This document shows, piece after piece, positions 31,857 through 43,514 of a stretch of 64,000 bases of DNA. Positions within the stretch are counted from its first letter, which is position 1. Each line of letters begins with the position of its first letter. The position numbers and the translations under genes were made by a program. This DNA comes from Trichosporon coremiiforme (taxonomy: Eukaryota; Basidiomycota; Tremellomycetes; Trichosporonales; Trichosporonaceae), in assembly GCA_039545355.1 (NCBI GenBank), contig BCJJ01000003.1, positions 1,757,092-1,821,091 of the forward strand, read 5' to 3'. A model generated the notes under the pieces. That model had not been told where the DNA came from, did no database searches, and saw nothing but the letters and a program-made list of their open reading frames with translations.

Positions 31857-33827
31857 GGATGTGTGGTGCTGGTGGTTTTGTACGTGAAGAGAAAAGAGAG
31901 GAGCGTGCTAAGATGCACTGTACTTTTGGTGCAAGGTGCTCTCCAAGGTACTGGCGCGGGTACGAGCGAGTTCGGGATGTCGGTGCAGTAGCGTGCAAGG
32001 TCGTGCAGGTTGAGCAACGCCCGGCGGCGGGAGGCACGAGCGAGGTGTGGGCGAGTGAGCAATGGGAAACGCATACGAGATCGCAAAGACTCGTGATGAT
32101 CAAAGCTCACGAGGGTACGAGGTCGTCGAGCCTTGCTGCGTACGTCCTGGGTGCGCCCCCTTTGCGCCTGCCAGCTGGGTGCCTGCCATATCAGGCTTCC
32201 TCTTGCATCCCCTGCTTGAACCTCCTGCCAGCGCTGCTTCAGATCCTGCGACGCCTGCGACGCTCCTGCCAGATCCTGTGACTCCTGGCTGGGGGTCCTC
32301 TGATGCAGCCAAGCGAGCCTGCGAGCCTTGGTGCTCTGATCCTCCCCAGCTCACAGTTACTCGGTGACGACGGTGACTTGGGTGACACGCCCGTTTCACG
32401 CATTGGCACCCACTTCTTCCCTGGACGCTGGAGCGAAGAAGCACTGACCTGCCCAGAATTTCCGTCTCAGCCTGTTGGGGGCCAGCTGGGCCGTAGTGGC
32501 CCATGGCCTGATCTATTCCCCGGTCTCGCCCTAGATGGAGTGATTGCTTCTGAAGCTTCGGGGGGCAACAGCGTGACAGTGAGATATCCGGTTCATGCCG
32601 AACGGGGCGTCCATCGCACCTGGTGAACCCATAACGGAGCCATCGGGTGTTCCGGTCCAGCATTCCACAATTCATTCCGGCCCGATAAGATAAACTCGAC
32701 TTTTATCGGACCACTGAACGACGGGTTGATGTGACGTCACGATATCTGCAACTTCGCAGTTGAGCACATCTTCTCGCTTCATCGGCACACCCTGATCACA
32801 ACCTGATGACCTGAGACGAGGGCAGCAGTCGCCATTCCTTGGGGGCCCAGAGGACGATGCTATCGATTTCGCAAGCCATGCCCGGCGACGCCAGCCATTT
32901 GCTGAAACGGTGGACCTCGAATCGCCCAACCTTGGCTGCATCTCGAGTACGCTACGGCATGAACCACGGCTCGATCCGGAGCGACAGCGGGGTCTGAGCG
33001 AGTCAAACGAGTCTGAGCACATCCCAGCCTTGCCCAGCTTGCACCAGCGTGAGGTGTGCTCGAGCATTCGTGCTCCGGTTTGACCAGGGAGGCAGGGCGC
33101 CTGCCTCTACGCCATACGCCTCTTCAGCCTTGGCGTCGACATCATCCCTGTCGTCGCTGGCTTGTGCGCCGCTTGGCCGATCTTTTGCAGTTGCTCCCTT
33201 ACGCTCCCTAAGCAGCGGCACTGTGCGTGTTTCGAAAGTGTCACATGTAGGCCGCGTTCCCGCGCTCTGCAGCCCCACTCGCCCACTTGTTGACGACGAA
33301 GGGGTCCGACCACCAGCACCAGGGCAGACGTGGGCAGACGTGGGCAGACGTGGACAGCAAGCTGATGCGACGGCTTCGTGATGGCGAGCGATGAGCTCGC
33401 CTACGAGTATGCCGACCCAATCACGACGAGATTTGCGTCTGTACGCTCCCTTATAAAGGTCAGACCACCGTGCCTACTGGCATTTACCCTCCAATTTTGA
33501 AGGATTCAAGGAATTTCGAACACCGCCAGCATGCCGTGCGCAACCTGGTCCTCGTCATGGGCTGCGACCCTGCGTGACCGCCGCAGTTGTCGTCCGCACC
33601 GGACAGTGGGTGGGTTGTCAGCCGCCCACGGGTCGACGTGTCGTCATCACCCCGATCGGTATCCGGGAGAAAGATAACACATAACTCAGGCGTCGCTTCA
33701 TCAAACTCTGGAGTGATTGGCCCGCTGTTCATTGGAGTGTGAATCATGGCCCAGTGGCCGATATAATACATGGAAGTGGTAACAAGAAGAGCGTTGGTAT
33801 ACTGATCGCGCTGATCGAAGGTCTAAA
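31857..33827. other. Gene-poor region upstream of the giant ORF
   Basis: The right-to-left promoter and 5' UTR of the giant gene lie at the left end. A plus-strand frame at 32303-32626 looks mildly protein-like (THFFPGRWSEEALTCPEFPS) but has no splice support or recognisable family. Three tandem copies of GGGCAGACGT lie at 33322-33351. No RNA gene seen. Confidence 0.35.
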
Positions 33828-34457
33828 CTACATAGTGACGACAGCAAACGCCAGCGCGGCGAGTGCGAGGGCGGTGCCGGCTCGCTTGGAGCGGGGTGCC
33901 GCGCTGGCAGGGGCGGCTCCAGGCTCGGCAGCCTTAGCCTTAGACTCATCGTTGTCCGCGACAGCGATCGGTTCTCCGGTAAGGGGGTCAAAGTCAATCC
34001 CGGGAATAGGGTCCGGCTTGCCGGGAAGTGCAGTCATGGTAGCCTGCGATAACTGGCCGGCGGGTCCGCCCTTGATGATCGGGGACGTGAAGCCGTTCCT
34101 AGCGGCAGACTCGGAGTAGCGGCTCTGCGCGGCGGCGAGCTCGTCAACCTGCCTCCTGCTCATCTTCGAAACGATCTGGGGAGTAGAAGTGCACACTGAG
34201 CTGGTGTAGTCGGCGCCGTCTTCGTCGTGCTTGTTCAAGCAAGAGGTGAAGCCGGCGGCGGAACCTGAGTCGACGAGGCAGTTTGCGCGACCGCCCACGA
34301 AGCGCAGCTCGCCGGACGCCTCCGGGCAGCACACAATCGCAACTTGCTGCTCCGGTGTGGGTACAGCGCACACAACTGACCCCGCGGGGATCGGGGTGTT
34401 CCAAATTTGGTCAAAGCGGCTGGGGCCAAGACCAGCGACGGGGGTGGGAAGCGCCAT
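33828..34457 (-). CDS. Cys-containing protein with GPI-like hydrophobic tail, unknown
   Basis: Single-exon 209-aa frame, not recognised. The first about 110 residues contain seven Cys (VVCAVPTPEQQVAIVCCPE, GGRANCLVDSG, FTSCLNKHDED, SSVCTSTPQ), suggesting disulfides, then an Ala/Pro/Ser-rich stretch and a C-terminal hydrophobic segment GTALALAALAFAVVTM after SKRA, as in GPI-anchor signals. However, no N-terminal signal peptide is visible (MALPTPVAGLGPSRFDQIWN), and no upstream exon that would supply one was found. It could be a tail-anchored or unconventionally exported protein, or the start may be wrong. Codon use fits a real gene. Confidence 0.65.
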   Translation of the reverse strand: MALPTPVAGLGPSRFDQIWNTPIPAGSVVCAVPTPEQQVAIVCCPEASGELRFVGGRANCLVDSGSAAGFTSCLNKHDEDGADYTSSVCTSTPQIVSKMSRRQVDELAAAQSRYSESAARNGFTSPIIKGGPAGQLSQATMTALPGKPDPIPGIDFDPLTGEPIAVADNDESKAKAAEPGAAPASAAPRSKRAGTALALAALAFAVVTM

Positions 34458-36769
34458 CGTGGAAGAGGGTCGTTAAGGAGCGTGGTTGAAGTGGTGTTCG
34501 GTCGTGTGCTCGTCGGCAAGCAGTTGGCGGCAGAAGGCAGCAGAAGGTGATACACACAGAAATGGAGTCGAAGTGGGTAAGCAGGCGGACGTGGGCGTGA
34601 TGGACTCCCATTGATGCTTATATTGTGCACCGCTGTTGTCCGTTGCTCCAACAATGGGCCGCCAAGAAGGGACGCCGCACCCCGGCCGCGATCGCTCTGC
34701 ACTTGGTCCACTTGGCGCGAAGCCGCAACGGGGCGCGCATGTGTACACTGGGAGGGTCACCGGACTGAATGGAGCGAGGTGATTCAGGCCCGGGATCCTG
34801 GTGACCGCCCTTGGCGCACTTTGTATGCCATGGACTGTGCAGCCAAGTGAATGCGCGGGCGCCAGTGCCGCCGCATGAAAGCAGAGGAATCACGGAGCCA
34901 AGAGCACCCCGCTGCACAACGCCTGGGATACTCAGTGAATGCCGAGACGGACCTGAACAAGGTGGCGCCTGCCGGAGCCATGGCCTTCCAGGGCGGGTCG
35001 TTCTTCGCTGTGCGGCTTGGCGGGAGCTTGGGAGCAATCGGAGCGTACCGTTAGGTAGGGCCCGGCAGTGCCGGTCTTGGCTAAGGACACGAGTGCCCCG
35101 ATCAATTCAGCCATGCCATTTGTTACGACACAACACTTCTGGTCCAAAATCGTACGCGAAGGAAACGGTATGCAGGGCTGCTTGACGCGCATGCTTTTTC
35201 GGAACGTTGCGTGCCGGACCTTCTGCTTTTACGAGGTGCGATATCGAAGTCATCGAGAGCTTGCGTCCCTCGCTGAGGAATGCCTCCCAAGACCAAATGC
35301 TCGATTCTCAAGCATTTAATGGCAATTGTGGGAACTCTCACGAGAATCTGGACGGAAAACACAGGTCTAGATCTGTTCATAGTTGCCCGTTGCAACAATT
35401 GGGCTGTCGCAGTCGCTACCTCCGCCCGCCAAGAAACTGTCTTGGCAGTATCACGTTCCCAAGATCCAGGTCCACCAATCTCTCACGCATGCTGGTCCTT
35501 CTTTGCTGTACTCGTACGCCTATGTCGAGGCAGTGGTCAGCAAGCGTACGCTTGGTCGAGAGGTGCACAACAGCCAGGACGCAACTCTGGGAGCAGTTTG
35601 TCACCACGACGTTACGCGGCACCATGACCGGGATGTCTCGGCTTGTTGTCCTACCGTGCGGTGTTCTTCGGCTCTAAATCCGCAGGATCTTGTGGTTCAC
35701 TGGCTCTACAGATGACTCTTTTGAGGCCATGCTAAATGCATTTGCTGAGCGAGTCGGAAGAGCGCATTGCTGAGGATGAAAGGTGGCTTGTGGGCTAGGC
35801 GTGCAGGGTGGGGAGGCACGGTTTCCGGAGATGCCGGTCAAGCCCTGCGTTTTCCTTCCTACGGAGGACTGGGCTCAGTCGTAAACGAACTTTCCGCTAG
35901 ACGTCTCGCGCCGCAATTGCTATCCGCTGGATCGTGTGCAGTGTGGAACTGCGACTGCCGCGCCAAGCAGAAGCACTTCGCCTGCGGGGGTGCTAATCCC
36001 TTCTCACGTGAGAGGCCTGCTACACAGCCACCGCCAACAACTTCGAGTCGACACTGACTTCCATTGCCCAACCGAAGACGGATCGCATGGCTGTTTACAA
36101 GTTGATGGGTTCGAAAGCGAGCTAAAGGTGTACTAGGTTTCAAGACACTCTTCCGGGACGGTCGATGCCGGCATGGTTGTTAGTGCCCGGAGTGCGCCGC
36201 CTCGTCCTATCGACCTCGACTTCTGTGCCAGTGTTGTGCTCGTTATCCTGGGATGGATGCGAGTTTGCGTATTCGGAGATAGATGACGATACCTGGCGCA
36301 GGAAAGCGAACTGCATCTGGGCTGGCTCCCAACATTGGAGCCGATCCAGCTGAAGAACAGCCAGGCGTAACGAGGATAAGGATCGAAGAAGGCACGAAAG
36401 TAGGTAGGAATCGTAAACTTACGTAGAGGAATCTGGAGCAAAAGGAGGTTTGCGACCTGCAGTAGAGCTGCGCACTGTAGGCATCTCGCCGCCCGATCAT
36501 CACGTTTCGAAACGTCCGCATCCCCGCTATCCCTCCTCACCCTTCCTGAGCTCCGGAGACATGCCAGGGGCCGACAAGGACCCACGGCCAGCAAGCAAGC
36601 AAGGAACGAGCCCCGAGAGACTATGCAGCTCCATCAGCTGCACTGCCCGCAGACGCCGAACATCCCGCCCATGCGTGCCGAGTCCGTCATGGAGCTGCTT
36701 GAACAATCAAGGTGAACGGCATGCATTTCCTTTCTCATCTTCTCTCATCTCGCTCAATCTCCGGAAATC
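34458..36769. other. Gene-poor region, 2.3 kb
   Basis: Several overlapping frames of 80-150 codons on both strands, none convincing. The plus-strand interval 35383-35774 has fragments that read like real protein (SLLYSYAYVEAVVSKRTLGR and STDDSFEAMLNAFAERVGRA) in different frames, perhaps exons of an unrecognised or decayed gene. I could not assemble a model. Confidence 0.3.
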
Positions 36770-36958
36770 ATGACACTCCAACAACGAGAAACCTCAGTCG
36801 TCAAGGAGGTAGTGACCGAAACTGTGAACGAGACGGTCTCGACCGTGACTCTGGCCCCGGTCGGAGCCAACACTGGCCAGGACTCCTCAGCAAGGCGATC
36901 ACGGGCTTCGTTCTTCGGGCTGCTCCTTGTGCTCGCCTCCTCTGTTCTGGCCCTGTAA
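36770..36958 (+). CDS. Possible 62-aa small membrane protein
   Basis: ATG at 36770 follows a pyrimidine-rich leader. The product has a Thr/Val-rich front (KEVVTETVNETVSTVTLAPV) and a C-terminal hydrophobic segment FFGLLLVLASSVLAL after a basic patch (RRSRAS). This resembles the end of fungal Ser/Thr-rich GPI proteins, so it may be a tail-anchored mini-protein or the surviving 3' end of a larger gene. No upstream exon with a signal peptide was found. Confidence 0.35.
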   Translation: MTLQQRETSVVKEVVTETVNETVSTVTLAPVGANTGQDSSARRSRASFFGLLLVLASSVLAL

Positions 36959-38187
36959 GCGGGGCTCAAGTACCGCCAGCCGTTAAGCCGTTCATCTTGA
37001 GGTCTCTGATCTCTACGGCGGTCATCTCATCTGCAGCATTCGACCTGCACTTCGACCTTCCTCATCCCTACTAGCCTCGTAGCTCCCGGGTTCACCGCTA
37101 CGCTTGGCACGCTAGCTTTCGTGTTACCATCCAACTCGATCTTCCTCGTGGCTCCTCCCGTACACAGCCTTATACCTGGACCAGCATTGCGGAACGGCAA
37201 CCGAACAGAACGCCTAAACCCGATCCGATGCGCCATCGCTACATTGACGTTGGACAGCCAGCCAACTCCAGACCCGACGATCCGCTACCTGCTGGCTCGC
37301 ACTCCAACTATCGATACCACTGGGTCACCTCGTTGTACTGTACGTTTGCCAATGTATTCATGGAACAAAACATGGACAGACGGCAGTGACGAGCTTTGTC
37401 GACTCAGGAACGAAGAGTCGTACAACCAGTCGAAGAGCAAACCTTCTTCCTTTGCTTCCTCTGACAGCTCGATCACTAATGGAAACGGTCGCAGGTACCT
37501 CCACGAGTGACTCGGCGAACACGGCTTGCGTCGGCCAGCACGGCCGGTGCCGCCGGATCGGGGCTAGCTGGAGCGTGATGAAGCTGTGTCTGAGATCTCC
37601 GCGGCTGTTCCTCTCTATTGGTTCTCTTAGCCTCACGTGGGGCCGAGTGAAGCAGTGACAACAGACATGCCGAGTGCCTGAGCTAGCGAAGTGCTGCGCA
37701 TGGTTATGACGAACTGGTGGACTGGAGGAGGAGCCGAGATCGTTCTAAGACGCACTCTGCCGCGAGCTGTGCTCTATTCTGGGTCGTCTGGCTGCAAGCC
37801 GGCTTGGCAGCGGCTCGGACCAACGTAGTTCCAGAGCGCTAATGGCCGCAGCGCCTCTTGGAATGGCTCACGTCTATGTGCGCTTGGAGCGCTCAATTCA
37901 CCGTCTGACACCTGCGGAAGACGATGCCCAAGAGGACTAATGAGCAGCTGCACTAACGTTGTGCACCGCCTGGGAGCTGCGCCTGCCCCGCAGTCCATAG
38001 CCTGCCTGCCAGTGACCCAGACCCAAGAATGCGAGGAAGACACTAGGCTGGCCATGAGCGTGATAAAAGCTGCATCGAGGTCGCGAACGTCTCCTCCTCC
38101 CCATCCCTCCTTTCCGCTCTCCAACCTCTTCACTCTACACTCCTTCGCTTCTTGCCTTAATCAACCTCTACCTCAAGCAACCACAAC
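36959..38187. other. Intergenic region upstream of the GPI repeat protein
   Basis: No gene supported. The last about 80 bases before 38188 are C/T-rich with short A-rich leader, typical of a strong promoter and 5' UTR in this window. Confidence 0.4.
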
Positions 38188-38742
38188 ATGCTCTTCCGTG
38201 TGCTTCTGTCTCTCGCCATCGCCGCCGCGGGCGTCGTCGCCGACTCCCCGATGAAGTCTTCCTCCGACCCGCTCCTGGCCACGGGCACCCAGACCGGACC
38301 TCAGATCGACCCCACCGAAGCTGGATCCGCCGCCCCTTCGCAAGTCACCGAAGTCGGAGTCGGCAAGAATGGTGCCAGACAGGAAGACGAGGCCGCGCCC
38401 TCCCAGGTCACCGAGGTCGGCATTGGCAAGAATGGCGACTCCGAGTCCGCTGCACCCTCCCAAAACGCTGAAGTTGGAGTCGGTAAGAACGCTGGCAGCG
38501 CCTCTGCTACCCCTACTCCTGGCGCCAGCAAGGGTGGCGCCTCCGCTTCCCCCGATGCCTCCGGCGGCAATGTCAAGCTCGAAGCCAGCGCGCTCGATTC
38601 TAGCACCACCGGTCAGAAGTTTTCGGCGTCCAAGTCCTCGGCCCATGCCTCTGCTACGCCCTCGGGCAAGAGCAGTGCCAACACTCTCCAGTACAGCCTC
38701 GCCCTCGGCGCCGGAGCCGCCATCGCCGCCGTTGCTCTCTAA
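38188..38742 (+). CDS. Secreted GPI-type protein with three 15-18-residue repeats
   Basis: 184 aa, single exon. Signal peptide MLFRVLLSLAIAAAGVVADS; then three imperfect repeats built on AAPSQVTEVGVGKNG (about residues 49-62, 70-83 and 89-102); then a Ser/Ala/Pro/Gly-rich linker; then a C-terminal hydrophobic segment LALGAGAAIAAVAL after SSANT, the pattern of a GPI-anchor signal. No catalytic domain. Most likely a cell-wall or plasma-membrane mannoprotein-type protein; family unknown to me. Confidence is high that it is a surface protein, low for any specific role. Confidence 0.78.
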   Translation: MLFRVLLSLAIAAAGVVADSPMKSSSDPLLATGTQTGPQIDPTEAGSAAPSQVTEVGVGKNGARQEDEAAPSQVTEVGIGKNGDSESAAPSQNAEVGVGKNAGSASATPTPGASKGGASASPDASGGNVKLEASALDSSTTGQKFSASKSSAHASATPSGKSSANTLQYSLALGAGAAIAAVAL

Positions 38743-39310
38743 GAGCCTCTTCCTCCGCCTCAACTCTGATCCCGTACCATGCAACTCAGGCGCTGGGACT
38801 GTCAACGAAACCACGATTTGTCGGACTCTTTTTCTGTAGCTTCACGCGTTCATGTCATGTGTCGTTTGGTTGACTGTGCTGCAGCTTTAACAGACAAGTC
38901 TGGTGCAAATTGACCGTGCTGCACCTCCACTGTCTTGGTAGCTTGTTCAAGCACACAGATCAAGGCAATACCTACCTCTCAACACGTTTAGTGAAGCTCC
39001 GCGGAACATGCATGAAGAGGTTGCGAAGCGTGGGGGTGGCGCGGGTTTGTTTTTGTTGTTGTGATCACGTGACAAGATCAGCGCGTCTGATTTCGCGTCT
39101 GGGAACATGACATGAAGACAGCGCAGTCGCGTTTGGTCAGCTTTCGTCAAAACATACTTCGCCGCTCCTACATTTTCTCCCCTCTCGACTATCCTGGGCA
39201 TCGTTCTTGACGGTTATTCAATCCTTGCAACCGACTAGCCAACTACTCTATCAAAGCCGCCAAGAGACTACACCTACTGCCCTCATCTTGAGCCCTTCCT
39301 TCCCCACGAT
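38743..39310. other. Intergenic region between the GPI repeat protein and DNA2
   Basis: 568 bp with 3' UTR and DNA2 promoter; no gene seen. Confidence 0.4.
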
Positions 39311-42300
39311 ATGAGCGACCGTGTCTCGAAGCGGCCCAGGGTCGGTCCTTCCGAGGCTGAGGAGGAGGCGATGATGAAGGAGTTGCTCGAGGGCCTGACC
39401 CCGAGTGACTTGGACATCACTCCCGACTACTCACAGGCTACTCCTCCGAAGCGATCGACCGGATCCAAGCCGCCTCTACGGACATCGCACTCGACCGCCG
39501 AGTCCTCGTCAACGTCTTCTCGCCGAAGTCTCCCAACGGCTCCTCGAACATCGGGACCACGACATGTCAGCGTGAATCTGTCGCCCAAGCTACCAACGTC
39601 CCCTCGCAAGACCTCGTCCTCTGGCACGGACCACATGGCTCTCCTGGGCTTGGGGCAGAAGGCAAAGGTCGCTGCCAGCGGAGCGACTCGAGCGAAGAGT
39701 GGGAAAGCGTTGTCGCCGAAACGCAAAACGGCACCGCTGCCCAGCCTACCGGCGAAGAAAGAGCCAGAGCCGCTTTCTTCCAGCTTGACTCATATCTTCA
39801 GCGAGTCTGCGACCATCGCGGGTCCGAAACCCAAGCTCGAGGCGCCGAGGACACCAACGCGTGATGGGTCTATTACGCCACCCCCGAAGCCGATACCGTC
39901 TACACCCATCATTGAGGACGCCTGTTTGCCTCCGGCCAGCCCAGAGTCCATGTACGATGACGACTGGGACCTCGACGCGCTAGCTAACATGGACGAGGCG
40001 GAGTTAATGAAGCCGGTAGTGAAGGTGAGTTGATGGCTCGCAGAGCAGCGCTGACGCTGGTAGATCAAGTACCCCCTGCCTCATCCTCCTGTACCATCAC
40101 CGCCACCAGGATATGTGCCGACACCATGGGTCAGGTGTACTGTCGCAAGCGTCCACGAAGGTATCCTCGAGACCGTGGGCGGAGAACTGTTACCCAGCTC
40201 ATTCTACGCCCAGTCGCTCGTAGTGAATACCGCCCGCGGGGAACAGCGCATCGTCCAGCTCAAGGACCAGTGGGCCCATTTGAATGTTCGAGAAGGTGAG
40301 CGTTGGCGACCGAAGCTACGGCTGACATTATCAGGTGACGTTGTGAACATCATCTCTCCTCAGCTGAAAACCGACGGTCCAATCGTCCTAAACTTGAAGG
40401 CGAAGTCAACATACCTCATTCACCACCCCGACGTGCTCGTAACCATGACGGCAATGGCAGGCTCCCAGCCCTGCCCACGACGACCATTGTTGCAGTCGTT
40501 GATGAGGTTGCCCGAGCCGCCGTCCAAGGCGATGACCTACGGCAACATCCAGCACGCGCTACTGCAGAGCTCCTTGACGCAGCAGAACTTTGACCCCCAA
40601 TTCACCGAACAGAGCATAGCAGCTGAGCTCGGTGACGAGGGCCGACGCCTGGAGATTTGGGGCTCCGGGTTAAGTGACAAGGATATTGAGGATGATCTCG
40701 GGCCGATGGCGGTTGACGCCTTCTCTTCCTTCGGCCGAAAATGGGTCGGTCCTGACGTGTCGGACGACGGTGCGCTCATCACATCCCGCGAGGAGGTCTG
40801 TGGTGCGGCGACCATAACCGGACTGCATGACATCGAAGAGGACATCTGGTCCCCCAAATGGGGCTTGAAAGGGAAAATCGACGCCAGCGTGCAGATCCGA
40901 CTTCGACGCGAGGGTTCCTCCGAGATTCAGGACCTCATCGCCCCGCTGGAAATCAAGACTGGCAGGTCCATCAGCGGGCTCTCCCACCGCGCCCAGACTC
41001 TTCTCTACACTCTGCTGATGGAGGACCGCTACGGCCTTCCCATCCCCTCTGGTCTGCTCTACTACTCCCGCCTCAACTCTGTCGTCCTCGTCGACGCCAA
41101 GGACGTTGAAGTCCGATCCCTCATCATGGCGAGGAACGAATTGGCCGAATGGATGGTCCGTGAACGCCAGAGTCCCAAAGCCGAAGGTGACGCGGCACTA
41201 GCTGCTGAGATCGAGGATGTCTTCCTCCCGGAGCCCATCGATAACCCGAGGGAGTGCATGAAGTGCTTCGCTTCTGATGCGTGCCTGCTCTACCGCAAGG
41301 TGAGTCGCCACCCGTGGAAACTGGCTAACGTCATACAGTCCGGCAATCTGCCACCCCCGAAGGACAGCGACCTCGCCGAGAAGTTTGTTGAGAACGTCGG
41401 TCACCTCACACTCACTCACGTCGAGTTCTTCAGGCACTGGGAGCGTCTCGTCACTCTTGAGGAACAGGACACCGTCCGTCTGCGTGCTCAACTGTGGACG
41501 ATGACGGCCGGCAGGCGCGAGAAGGCTGGGCGCTGCTTCGCGGACATGATCATCGTCAAGGAGGAGGAGTCAGGACAGTCCGGCAATGCGACCACCGGCA
41601 AGCGCAAGATCGATGGTTTCACCTACACTTTCGCGCGGCAAGGTGACGGTCCGGCACCGTCGCTGCTCTCTGGCCACATTGCTGTTGGAGACCCCGTGTC
41701 GCTGTCAATCGAGCCCGATCTCCTCTGTCTCGCTCGAGGTTACGTCACCGCCCTGTCGCCGTCGTCCGTCGAGGTCTCGATGGGCACCAAGCTCGACATG
41801 ACCGTCCTGCTTGCCCGCACAAAGCATGAGGGCACGCCGGTCTTCCGCATCGACAAGGACGAGCTGGCATCGGGCATGGCGAACATGCGCGGTAACCTCG
41901 CCCAGCTGTTCCTGAAGGGCGGGGACGCCATCAGGCGCCGCCTCATCGTTGACCTGGACGAGCCCAAATTTGACACGAGCGGTGCACCGGAGCCTGACGA
42001 GATTCCTTCTCACCTGAACGAGGACCAACGCAAGGCCATGGCGCAGGTTCTATCGACGCTCGACTACAGCCTCATTCTCGGCATGCCCGGAACCGGCAAG
42101 ACTACCACGATTGCAGAGATCATCAAGGCAATTGTGGCGCGCGGCAAGACGGTCTTGCTTACGAGTTACACGCACAGTGCCGTTGACACGATCGTCACAA
42201 AGCTTAACGGTAGTGATTTCCAGATCCTCCGCCTTGGTAACCCTCAGAAGGTGCACCGTGATGTCCAGCACCTGACGCTCGAGGCCCAAGGGCCAAGCAC

Positions 42301-43463
42301 CAGCATTGATAACCTCGAGGCACGGCTCATGGCCCCGCAGGTCGTCGCCACCACCTGTCTCAGTATCAATCAGTGAGTGCAGTACCGTCCCTTGAGCTAA
42401 CCCCAGCGCCCTATTCCACCGCCGCCGGTTCGACTACTGCATCGTCGATGAAGCGAGTCAGATCACACTCCCGACGTGCATAGGCCCGCTCCGGTACGCA
42501 GACAAGTTTGTTCTGGTCGGGGACCATTTCCAGCTGCCGCCTATCGTCCGCAAGGCCGAGGCTCGGGCCGGCGGCCTCGACGTGTCCCTCTTCAAGCGGC
42601 TCAGCGACGCACATCCGTCCGCCGTCGTACCACTCTCTTCGCAGTACCGCATGAACGAGGACATCATGCTGCTGTCCAACAAGCTGATCTACGAGGACCG
42701 CCTGCGCTGCGGGAATGAGGCGATCGCGAAACAGTCCCTGCAGCTCCCGCATCGCGCCACATGCGCCAATGTCGGGAAGAGCTCATGCGGCGCAGACTGT
42801 TGGATTCAAGACTTGCTCAAGGAAGAGTCCAAGGCTGTCTTCGTGGACACGGACGCGGTGCCGGCCGAGGAGACTCGCGCAGGCGACCTTGTGCAGAACC
42901 CGACCGAAGCTGCACTCGTTACCCAACTGGCGCAGGCGCTGGTCGCTTCGGGAGTTCGGCAGCATGACATTGCGCTGATCACTCCATACCGCCAACAGAT
43001 CAAGTTGATCAGCCGGCGGATGGCAGCCGCGGGGCTAAGCGACGTCGAGGTCCTCACGGCGGATAAGGCGCAGGGACGGGACAAGGACGTCGTACTCGTA
43101 AGCTTGGTCCGCAGCAACGACAGCGGCAGCGTCGGCGAGCTGCTGCGCGACTGGCGCCGCATCAATGTCTCCTTCACCCGTGCCAAAAAGAAGCTGGTCG
43201 TCTTCGGCTCCCAAAAGACGCTGAACAAGGACGCGCTGCTGCGCAAGTTCTTCGACCTCATGGCGGAGCACCAGTGGATCCGGACGTTGCCCGCCGGCGC
43301 CGACTGGCTACACACGTGGTCCACCACCGAAGCTGAGGACTTCGCACGCTCAGACGGCAATGGCAGCGACGCCGAAACCAAGGGGAAGAAGAAGTCGGCT
43401 GTCGTGAGCGCCAAACTGCTCGCAAAGCACCCATTCACGAGCGAGATCATCGAGTCGTTGTAG
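39311..43463 (+). CDS. DNA2: DNA replication ATP-dependent helicase/nuclease Dna2
   Basis: Trims long Okazaki flaps and resects double-strand breaks. Exons 39311-40024, 40064-40295, 40335-41299, 41339-42372, 42407-43463; 4002 nt, 1333 aa, in frame. The N-terminal about 230 residues are basic and disordered (likely regulatory). The RecB-type nuclease core includes WGLKGKIDASVQIRL and IAPLEIKTGR (about residues 495-525), with iron-sulfur Cys in ECMKCFASDACLLY. The SF1 helicase has Walker A GMPGTGKTTTIAEII (about 884), SYTHSAVDTI, Walker B YCIVDEASQI (about 996), GDHFQLPPIV, QYRMNEDIM and QGRDKDVVLVS. Introns 2 and 3 are 39 nt and stop-free, so they hide inside a continuous frame; splicing removes ERWRPKLRLTLS- and VSRHPWKLANVIQ-like inserts. 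Stops 51 bp from the facing FCF1 stop. Confidence 0.96.
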
Positions 43464-43514
43464 AAAGCCTGTAGTCATACATGATAATTGTACAATGCAC
43501 TGTAACACCTCTGT

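Noticed and set aside
40296..40334. Continuous frame through DNA2 introns at 40296-40334 and 41300-41338
   Set aside because: Both are 39-nt GTGAG...CAG introns with branch sites; the in-between residues do not fit Dna2 family sequence.
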